From the NCBI GenBank assembly GCA_934359535.1, contig CAKRLN010000003.1:1-24439 (forward strand): a stretch of 24,439 nucleotides of DNA, given 5' to 3'. The notes below the pieces were generated by a model. That model was not told the origin of the DNA and searched no databases. It was given only the letters and a program-made list of their open reading frames with translations. This DNA is from an uncultured Lachnospiraceae bacterium (GTDB lineage: Bacteria > Bacillota > Clostridia > Lachnospirales > Lachnospiraceae). Positions 17,633 through 23,463 of the stretch are shown piece by piece. Position numbers and translations under genes: made by a program. The first letter of the stretch is position 1, and every line of letters starts with the position of its first letter.

Positions 17633-18237
17633 GCTGTGATCCCCGCCTTCTCAAATTGTTTTTTCAACATCTTACTGCCGATATATCCACTAATACCCGC
17701 CACTACAATCGTACCAACAACCATAATCACAAGTACCCACCAAGTAGCTACATCTTTCATAGCGTCAATATATTCCTGTGTAGTACCATTTTCCAACATG
17801 GTGTTTGCCCAGGCATTCGGATTAATGAAAAATGCAAAATAAGTTCCTGTCGAACCTAATGAATATACAATATATGCTAAAATGTTAATTACTTTACTAC
17901 AGTAATCTTTTGTACCAGCAATCACATCTGCAAGAATTGATCCTATCAATCCTCCAAAACACATTGCCCAGTGCATACCAGTCATAAAACCAATAACCGC
18001 TAGGATTATTCCAATAATCGTAAGCGCTCCCTTTTTAGGCACTTTTGCCAATAATAACAAAAATACAGGTCCCGGAAGCAAAGCTGCACCGATTGGATAA
18101 TAAAATGTGAGGGTGGGCGTAATCGCGAAGATAGTCCCTCCCAGCATCGAGCATACGGACAAAATTGCGGTAAATACTCCGATAATAATTAATTCTTTTA
18201 CTGTTAATCCTTTTTGTTTTTTTCCTTGATAAGACAT
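17629..18237 (-). CDS. ECF transporter substrate-binding S component, MptD/Trep_Strep-type, 202 aa
   Basis: Small membrane protein with about five or six hydrophobic segments, a short basic N-terminus (MSYQGKKQKGLTVKEL) and a charged C-terminal tail. The start LTVKELIIIGVFTAI and the segment around PTLTFYYPIGAALLPGPVFLLLLAKV fit the Trep_Strep/MptD group of S components, whose substrates are mostly unknown. A strong GGAGGA ribosome site lies nine bases before the ATG. It opens the ECF operon. In the equibactin locus of ICESe2 (from memory) a similar cobalt-type importer also sits beside a YbtPQ-like pair, so the substrate may be the metallophore, a free metal, or a biosynthetic precursor. The substrate is not readable from sequence. 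Confidence 0.85.
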   Translation of the reverse strand: MSYQGKKQKGLTVKELIIIGVFTAILSVCSMLGGTIFAITPTLTFYYPIGAALLPGPVFLLLLAKVPKKGALTIIGIILAVIGFMTGMHWAMCFGGLIGSILADVIAGTKDYCSKVINILAYIVYSLGSTGTYFAFFINPNAWANTMLENGTTQEYIDAMKDVATWWVLVIMVVGTIVVAGISGYIGSKMLKKQFEKAGITA

Positions 18238-18340
18238 TTTATATTCCTCCGTTATAATTTGTTTGCATCACAATTGTTAACTTTTATGCAACAGTGTGAT
18301 GAATTATATCAACATATCTACTATTTCCTTATTACTCTGC
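18238..18340 (-). promoter_or_regulatory. Intergenic control region of the ECF/ABC operon, with an inverted repeat
   Basis: This 103-base gap separates the permease stop from the ECF operon. It holds an inverted repeat, CATCACA at 18266-18272 and TGTGATG at 18295-18301, with a shorter inner TGTT/AACA repeat. A possible promoter on the minus strand is TTGATA (18307-18312), an 18-base spacer and CATAAA (18283-18288); its -10 falls inside the repeat. No copy of the TTAGT...ACTAA operator is present. No T-run follows the repeat, so a terminator is unlikely. The promoter call is weak. Confidence 0.35.
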
Positions 18341-19612
18341 TCAAAACCGGTACATTATAGTTGTTAACAAAATAGTCGATACCGTTAATATTGCTTGCAT
18401 ACACATGCCATACCTGACGTAATCCTTAAACTTGTATCCCACTCTCATGGTCATTCCGATAAAGCCACAGGACAATGGTGTCAAAATCGCAAATCCCGCA
18501 GCCATGGTAATACCTATCACAAAAGGAACGGTATTCCACCCAAACTGCTCTGCAATCTGAATAGCAAACGGAAGTATCATAATTACCGTCGTAGTATTAG
18601 CAATCAAATTACTTGCAAATGTAGTCAATAACACTACTGCAATCAAAAATACATAGGGCGATGTATCTACCGGAAGATACATAATGACTTTGTCGCAACA
18701 ACTCTGTACAATTCCGCTACTATTAAGAACATTTGCCATTCCAATGCTACATCCCAGCCATATTAATACATTCCAATCCACTTTGAGTAGGGCTTTCTTT
18801 TGTTCTGTAGCACCCCCAAAGAGACATATCAGGGCACCTATCAGCGATACTGTTCCCACAGAAAAAAGCTCTGTAATGAACATAACAAGCATAATCACTC
18901 CGGCCGATAACGTGATTATACATTTTCTTTTATCAACCTGTCTTGCTTGACATACATCTACAGTAGACACCCCCTTTTCAGATAGCGCACTCCCCCATAT
19001 TCCCGAACCTTTTCGATATCCGACGCAACACATATACACCATTCCTAAAACAAAAATAATGAACCCTATCGGCAACAGTTCAAAGAAAGGAATTGCGTAC
19101 CCCGTCATTTCCTCCGATATCGAGGATGCCATCAACGTGGCAGGTGCTCCTATCAGTGTGCATTGACCGCCCAAAATCACAAAGTAGATTACAGGTAACG
19201 TAATATCCTTTACATTTACCCCCTCCATTCTTGCTGCCATACTCATGCAGATTACCAACATAAGTGCGGATACCACCTGATTATTCAGGAAGGCTGACAG
19301 GATTGTAGCTATCGTTCCTGCAATAATAATGATTCGTTTTGTCATTTTCCAAGAATCAGCTACCATCGAATGCTTCTGTATAAATTTGACTGTAAGAATA
19401 TCAAGTCCGCTCTCTTGAAATGCGATACCAAAAATTTCGGTACCGAATACTATGAGTACGATATCATTCGTAAAACCAGAAAACGCCTCGCCTACAGTGC
19501 AAACATTAAAAACAACCAAAGCAACACACCCCAACATTGCAACTGTAGCCAACGGAAACCTATCTGTTATAAACAATATAAGACATCCAATAAAAATCAC
19601 TAATGCAATCAT
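18341..19612 (-). CDS. SLC13/DASS-type anion permease, about 423 aa
   Basis: Polytopic membrane protein with about 10-12 hydrophobic segments over its full length. Typical SLC13/ArsB-CitM features include the paired re-entrant regions: LSAFLNNQVVSALML with GGQCTLIGAPATLMAS in the first half, and SNLIANTTTVIMILPFA with a later glycine-rich segment in the second. Family members move di- or tricarboxylates, sulfate or other anions with Na+ or H+. I chose ATG at 19610-19612. A longer frame opening with TTG at 19673-19675 would start inside the operator and add a charged, non-membrane 21-residue leader, so I reject it. The ribosome site is weak. An operator copy 52 bases upstream places it under the same control as the ligase operon. 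Citrate or metallophore-related transport is inference. Confidence 0.8.
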   Translation of the reverse strand: MIALVIFIGCLILFITDRFPLATVAMLGCVALVVFNVCTVGEAFSGFTNDIVLIVFGTEIFGIAFQESGLDILTVKFIQKHSMVADSWKMTKRIIIIAGTIATILSAFLNNQVVSALMLVICMSMAARMEGVNVKDITLPVIYFVILGGQCTLIGAPATLMASSISEEMTGYAIPFFELLPIGFIIFVLGMVYMCCVGYRKGSGIWGSALSEKGVSTVDVCQARQVDKRKCIITLSAGVIMLVMFITELFSVGTVSLIGALICLFGGATEQKKALLKVDWNVLIWLGCSIGMANVLNSSGIVQSCCDKVIMYLPVDTSPYVFLIAVVLLTTFASNLIANTTTVIMILPFAIQIAEQFGWNTVPFVIGITMAAGFAILTPLSCGFIGMTMRVGYKFKDYVRYGMCMQAILTVSTILLTTIMYRF

Positions 19613-19664
19613 AAACCCACATCCACTTCTTTTTCCTTTTTTCTCACAATCTCTGTGTATTAAG

Positions 19665-19680
19665 ATTAGTCGCAACTAAC
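19665..19680. promoter_or_regulatory. Inverted-repeat operator, copy B (upstream of the SLC13 permease)
   Basis: ATTAGTCGCAACTAAC matches copy C at 13 of 16 positions, with arms TTAGT/ACTAA. It lies between the dead acetyltransferase gene (ends 19704) and the permease ATG at 19612. On the minus strand a TTGATA lies just before it, but no convincing -10 follows, so the promoter is not defined. Confidence 0.6.
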
Positions 19681-19703
19681 TCTGTATCAAAAAATTTTTC
19701 TAC

Positions 19704-20374
19704 TTACATAATGCAAATCTTAGTATTGCTTTCCACCGACTTGGTAATAAACGCATTACTTCCCACAACAGTTCCTTTTCCAATGATTGTCTTCCCACCC
19801 AAAATGGATACTCCCACATATATTGTGACATTATCCTCCAATGTGGAATATCTTTTCACTTCTTTGAATTTCTAACCTCCCGATGTAGATATAGCCCCCA
19901 AAGTTACTCCCTGATATATTTTAACATGATTTCCAATATCCGTTGTTTCTCCAATGACCACACCTATACCATGGTTTACAAAAAATTATTCTCCAATATT
20001 GACACCGGAATGTATCTCAATACCCGTTTCGGAATGCGCATACTCTGTCAAAATTCCGGGCAATATAGAAACATTCAACTCCCATAAAATACGCGCCAGT
20101 CTGTGTGGCCAGCAAGCCAGGATACGCCATCACAATCTCTATATAACTATGTGCTGCCGAATCTCCTTCATATGCTGTTTGAATATCCTCTTTTAATTTT
20201 AGTTCTCAATTCTGGAATACTCTTCACCACTGTATCCGTTATGTATTCCTTGTAGTTCTCATCTTGATTTCCAAGACATTCTACTGCAACAGCTATTTTA
20301 TTCCAAAATCTTTCAATATATCTTTTCAACCTCTCTTTATCTAGTTGCAGATTAATCTCCCTGATAACGTTCAC
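19704..20374 (-). pseudogene. Decayed serine O-acetyltransferase (cysE/epsC-like)
   Basis: Translated across frames, the region is a clear serine acetyltransferase, the enzyme making O-acetylserine for cysteine synthesis. Recognisable pieces in order: an N-terminal helical part (20374 to about 20170), EDIQTAYEGDSAAHSY...MAYPGLLA, ILTEYAHSETGIEIHSG, then [28 protein letters not shown] and DNVTIYVGVSILGGKTIIG. It is broken by a frameshift near 20170-20190, another near 20050-20090, a TAA at 19986-19988 (where the family has Tyr in GEYFF) and a TAG at 19872-19874. The start is a GTG with no ribosome site. A good promoter and operator still stand upstream. Cysteine is the predicted NRPS substrate, so this gene plausibly once fed the pathway. 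The pseudogene call is firm; the pathway link is inference. Confidence 0.88.
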
Positions 20375-20407
20375 CCAATTAGTGCATTACCATGGTAAAG
20401 CATTGTT

Positions 20408-20423
20408 GTTAGTCGTGACTAAC
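20408..20423. promoter_or_regulatory. Inverted-repeat operator, copy C (perfect 7-base arms)
   Basis: GTTAGTCGTGACTAAC is a perfect inverted repeat with 7-base arms and a 2-base centre, the most symmetrical of the three copies. It begins eight bases after the -10 box of the promoter at 20432-20460, covering the expected transcription start, where a bound repressor would block initiation. It lies 33 bases before the start of the dead acetyltransferase gene. Confidence 0.7.
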
Positions 20424-20431
20424 CGTGACCT

Positions 20432-20460
20432 ATTGTACACTGTCGTAATTGCTTTGTCAA
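20432..20460 (-). promoter_or_regulatory. Near-consensus sigma-A promoter
   Basis: On the minus strand TTGACA (20455-20460, consensus -35) is followed by a 17-base spacer and TACAAT (20432-20437, five of six for -10). It points leftward into the serine acetyltransferase remnant and possibly on into the permease gene. It is the best promoter I can see in the window. Confidence 0.75.
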
Positions 20461-20665
20461 TTCAATAATTTCTTAATGAGTTTTTTTCTCATGTTTGCTT
20501 TCTTTCACGCACTCTCTCTAGAACGTCATCATTAAACTATAGTGTCACATAAATTTTCTACTTACACTTAAATGACTCTCTTCTTTCAGTAACGTGACCA
20601 GTCTTTGTCGCTCCTCAACTTCCTAAGAATTAATGACAAAAACTTTCCTGATTTAGTGCTCCTAA
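20461..20665. other. Intergenic stretch without a recognisable gene
   Basis: This is the middle of the 352-base gap between the acetyltransferase remnant and the peptidase gene. Apart from the promoter and operator on its left side and the terminator on its right, I see no coding frame of note, no RNA gene and no clear repeat. It is the junction between the conjugation backbone and the metallophore cargo. Confidence 0.5.
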
Positions 20666-20705
20666 CCAAAAACATCCGGCAAAACCGAAGCGCTGCCAGA
20701 TGCTG
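20666..20705 (-). terminator. Rho-independent terminator after the peptidase gene
   Basis: On the minus strand CATCTGGCA (20694-20702) pairs with TGCCGGATG (20673-20681) apart from one G-U pair, with a 12-base loop, followed by TTTTTGG. It lies 25 bases after the peptidase stop. A T-run also follows the stem on the plus strand, so it may work in both directions. It separates the conjugation module from the cargo transcript. Confidence 0.75.
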
Positions 20706-20726
20706 CTTTTTTATAGTTCTTCCTGA

Positions 20727-21776
20727 TTACTGTGGTCTGCCAATAAGCACAATGCTTCCCACATTCTGTACTGTATTGTAGGTTACACCATAAGCAACAC
20801 CTTTTGCTTCTACTACCATTCCATTTCCAATATACACAGCCACATGACTGATATTCTTGTATCTGCCATTTCTCTCATAGCTGTAGAAAATCAAATCTCC
20901 CGGTTGCATATCTGCATAAGCTACCGTATGACCTGCACTGTCAAGACCTTTTGCCTCCGTAGCAGCCGTAATTGCTCCACCGTAGCTGATATCAATACCG
21001 GCTGCTTTCCATGAATAGTAGGCAAGGGAACTGCAATCATAATAATTGCCTGTGTCCCGGTACTGCTGACTGTACGGATAGCCTACCTTTGTCAGTGCAT
21101 AGGAGACAACGGTTTGCTGTGTTGGGTCTGTAATGCCCTGCAAAATGACATCCACCTCTGCCTGTGTCAGAGCTGATTGCGGTGTGACACCACTTGTACT
21201 GCCAAACATCCGCATCATTTCCTTAACCAGTTCGATTTGGTTCGAATCGAAATTGTATTCCGTTATCATGTCATAACAGGTCTTAAGATTCACATTCACA
21301 TACAATACAGTCTGTGTAGTGGTTGAGCCATCCTCATTTTCAGTGGTTTCACTTCCCGAACTTGTTGTGTAGGAACACATATCGTCAAATACCTCTTTGA
21401 GCTTACTCTTGGAGGTATCATTCATAATGGTTGTAGTATCCCCAATGCCATATTTGACCATATAGATGGTGACAATATCATTGAAGTTTCCTGCACTTTC
21501 CACCTCAAAATCCACATACATAATCTGCCCGGTATCGTATCCCGTGTGTTCATTTGCCAGAGTGTTAATATCCCTGTTAAACTCCGAGACATAGGCACTT
21601 GTTACCGTAGTGACCGTATCTCCAGACTCCATTGGCGAGAGGAAAAAAGCAAATGGCGAGTTGTAGAGAATAGCAATTACTGCTACTACCGGAAGAACTG
21701 TTACCGCAATGAGTAACACAAGTACCAGCAAAAATCCTCCTACTGCAACCATAATCTTTTTTATTGGTCGTGCCAT
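20727..21776 (-). CDS. NlpC/P60 cell-wall peptidase of the conjugation module (C-terminal fragment), 349 aa
   Basis: Peptidoglycan endopeptidase domain used by ICEs to open the wall for the transfer channel. Residues 7-45 form a strong membrane segment (IMVAVGGFLLVLVLLIAVTV and on). An extracytoplasmic region of about 160 residues follows, then an NlpC/P60 domain from about residue 215, with catalytic Cys in YYDCSSLAYYSW and His in ISHVAVYIGNG. This frame alone could make a membrane-anchored enzyme from ATG 21774-21776, but no good ribosome site precedes it. It is really the C-terminal part of a longer protein of the 'CD1108 family mobile element' type whose N-terminal portion lies in the same frame upstream, cut off by a TAG at 21789-21791. 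Activity is therefore doubtful. Confidence 0.85.
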   Translation of the reverse strand: MARPIKKIMVAVGGFLLVLVLLIAVTVLPVVAVIAILYNSPFAFFLSPMESGDTVTTVTSAYVSEFNRDINTLANEHTGYDTGQIMYVDFEVESAGNFNDIVTIYMVKYGIGDTTTIMNDTSKSKLKEVFDDMCSYTTSSGSETTENEDGSTTTQTVLYVNVNLKTCYDMITEYNFDSNQIELVKEMMRMFGSTSGVTPQSALTQAEVDVILQGITDPTQQTVVSYALTKVGYPYSQQYRDTGNYYDCSSLAYYSWKAAGIDISYGGAITAATEAKGLDSAGHTVAYADMQPGDLIFYSYERNGRYKNISHVAVYIGNGMVVEAKGVAYGVTYNTVQNVGSIVLIGRPQ

Positions 21777-22598
21777 TTTGTTGACAAACTAATCTTTAAC
21801 CAGCTTTGCAAAACTGTCCTGCTGTTCACCTTCTGCTTTCATCTTATCCAGAAAGAACTTAATCCTTCGATTTCTGCTGTTTCTCTGGGAATCCATCTTA
21901 TCAATCTTATCTCCAACTTCCTTACCCACAGCAATACCAATCAGAGGAGCATACGGACCTGTCTCTGCTCCGGCTGCTGTTCCTGCAACAGTGATTCCAA
22001 CTTTTTCTGGTACTTTTGCACCTTCCTTTGTCGCTGCCTTGGCAGTCTCTTTGGATGCCTCCTTTGCAACGGTCTTAGCAGTTTCTTTTGCTGTTTTCTT
22101 GGCAAGCTTCTTTCCAGCTTCCAGCTTTTAAATACGCTTTCTTTTCTCAGCCAGTGCCTTTCGCCTGAACAATTCAGCTCCCCTGGATACTGTCCCCGTT
22201 ACCGATCTTGTTGCAACATAAGCAATATTTGCCACTTCCTTTACTTCCTCACCGCCTTCCATCTGACTTAACGCTGTCTGTGCCCCGGCTGCACCTGCCA
22301 CCTTAATAGAAGAATTCTTTGTCTTAATGGACTGCTTAGATTCCTTCAATGCTGCCCGGTACTACCTGAACATTCCCTTCTTTGCCTTATCAACCGGATG
22401 AATCATACTTCTCCGAAACTTCTTGTTTTCAGTAGTTGTAATCTTGGAACCTTTAATCTTCTGACTTCGGTCAACCGTATAGATGTTGGAAGCCTTGATG
22501 GACGCTTTCTTTGGTTCGTGTTTGTGAAGCTCTGCTTTCTTCTTGGTATGGATTACCATAGGCTTGTCATCGACCTTTTTGATTTTCAATTTTCTCAC
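20727..22598 (-). pseudogene. CD1108-family conjugative-element protein, interrupted by three in-frame stops
   Basis: From GTG at 22596-22598 one frame runs about 624 codons to 20727 with no frameshift but three stop codons: TAG at 22362-22364 (after KKGMFR, where relatives have Gln as I recall), TAA at 22128-22130 (within a lysine-rich run after EKRKRI) and TAG at 21789-21791. The N-terminal part is very basic and lysine/alanine-rich (KLKIKKVDDKPMVIHTKKK...; repeats of AKETAKTVAKEASKETAKAA type). A membrane segment and the NlpC/P60 peptidase domain follow. Such proteins sit directly after the VirB4-like ATPase gene in clostridial Tn1549/CTn-type elements, as here. Nonsense decay with an intact frame suggests recent inactivation. 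Confidence 0.8.
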
Positions 22599-22634
22599 CT
22601 TCTACATCCATTACCCCAAAAAAGGGTAAAAAAT

Positions 22635-22650
22635 AACCATCTGGATGGTT
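22635..22650 (-). terminator. Small hairpin with T-run upstream of the CD1108-type gene
   Basis: AACCATC-TG-GATGGTT is a perfect inverted repeat. On the minus strand the hairpin TAACCAT-CCAG-ATGGTTA is followed by TTTTTT. It lies 36 bases before the GTG of the peptidase gene and after a stronger terminator at 22675-22706. It could be a weak terminator, a leader attenuator or an operator. Confidence 0.4.
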
Positions 22651-22674
22651 AGTCCAAATGGCTTATGTAAAATA

Positions 22675-22706
22675 TATAAAAAATAGCCCCTACTTTCGTA
22701 AGGGCT
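22675..22706 (-). terminator. Rho-independent terminator after the MazF-like gene
   Basis: On the minus strand AGCCCTTAC pairs with GTAGGGGCT (one G-U pair) around a short GAAA-type loop and is followed by ATTTTTTATATA. It lies about 140 bases after the MazF-like stop at 22846. Confidence 0.75.
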
Positions 22707-22716
22707 TGCCGATGAA

Positions 22717-22781
22717 TCGCCAGATTCACCATAACTGAATCAATTTTTACCGGTCAGTCGCCAAACCAACCATAACTGTAT
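22717..22781. repeat. Two imperfect direct repeats of 24 bases, period 41
   Basis: TCGCCAGATTCACCATAACT(GAAT) at 22717-22740 recurs as TCGCCAAACCAACCATAACT(GTAT) at 22758-22781, with the TCGCCA and ACCATAACTG blocks conserved. They lie between the MazF-like gene and the terminator upstream of the peptidase gene. The function is unknown; a paired binding site is one possibility. Confidence 0.5.
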
Positions 22782-22845
22782 GACTATCCTACACCAATAT
22801 TATATGAAAAGTCAAATATTTTATGAACTATTCCTCATTATTTTT

Positions 22846-23378
22846 TTAAGCTTTTCTTTCAAATATTCTACTTTTCCATTTAACGACTGAATTAAATTGT
22901 CCTTTTTTTATTATACTACTTAATCCCAGTACATTCAACAATTTAATATCAACATCTTTCATTTCCGCTGATAAATCACAAACTTTCTTTGACACAATTC
23001 TCCCTTTACCAATCGTTTTTATCTGCCCAAGATCTATTGCACCACATAGGTTTTTAGTTATTCCATTTTCATCTACAAATGGATATTTACCTGTTATTGG
23101 AATCTGAATATCTTGAATTGTGAGAGTACTAGAAAAAATAATTGCTACGGTAAAAACAGGTGAATGAAAATTATATGCGTTTGATTGTAAAACTACAACC
23201 GGTCTGATTTTATTCTCTTCACTACCTACATTTTCTCCCAAATCCACAAAATAAACCTCTCCTCTTTTTACGGTCCATTTCCTTTGAGCTTTTTTCCAAA
23301 TAGCATAATATAGCTTTTGTGCATTACACCTGCTAATCTTTTGGGACTTAACTAAGACATTTTTTCTTCTGGTGTCAC
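22846..23378 (-). pseudogene. MazF/PemK-family toxin, frameshifted near its start
   Basis: The core is an mRNA-interferase fold: VKRGEVYFVDLGENVGSEENKIRPVVVLQ, then SPVFTVAIIFSS and IQIPI, then LCGAIDLGQIKTIGKGRIVSKK, all standard MazF/PemK elements. The frame continues open upstream (LVKSQKISRCNAQKLYYAIWKKAQRKWT) but has no ATG, GTG or TTG there. The natural start appears to be GTG at 23376-23378 with GGAGTG upstream, giving MTPEEKMS and then a stop at 23352-23354. One missing T in the TCTT run near 23355 would join the two as MSLVKSQK. A start at GTG 23245-23247 would cut through the first beta strand (YFVDLG) and is unlikely. No separate antitoxin gene is visible. It sits between the VirB4-like and CD1108-type genes. 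Confidence 0.75.
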
Positions 23379-23402
23379 TCTTTTCACTCCAATCATTATA
23401 GC

Positions 23403-23425
23403 ATGTAGGGCTTATTTCCCTACAT
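23403..23425. promoter_or_regulatory. Perfect 8-base inverted repeat before the MazF-like gene
   Basis: ATGTAGGG and CCCTACAT flank a 7-base spacer, about 25-45 bases upstream of the toxin start. No T-run follows on either strand, so an operator (for example toxin-antitoxin autoregulation) fits better than a terminator. This is a position-based inference. Confidence 0.4.
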
Positions 23426-23463
23426 ACTATAATAACATATATTCACACAGGATTCCCCAAAAA

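Noticed and set aside
19613..19675. N-terminal extension of the SLC13 permease from TTG at 19673-19675
   Set aside because: It would start inside operator copy B, has no ribosome site and adds a charged leader not expected before the first membrane segment.
21789..22364. Stop-codon reassignment or programmed readthrough in the CD1108-type gene
   Set aside because: The stops include both TAG and TAA, the neighbouring genes carry frameshifts, and intact cargo genes end normally at TAG, TAA and TGA. Ordinary decay is simpler.
22717..22781. CRISPR array
   Set aside because: There are only two imperfect repeat units, with a 17-base spacer and no cas genes.
23245..23247. GTG as the start of the MazF-like protein
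   Set aside because: It encodes the Val of the conserved YFVDLG strand. The homologous sequence continues upstream in frame, so the true start lies before the frameshift.
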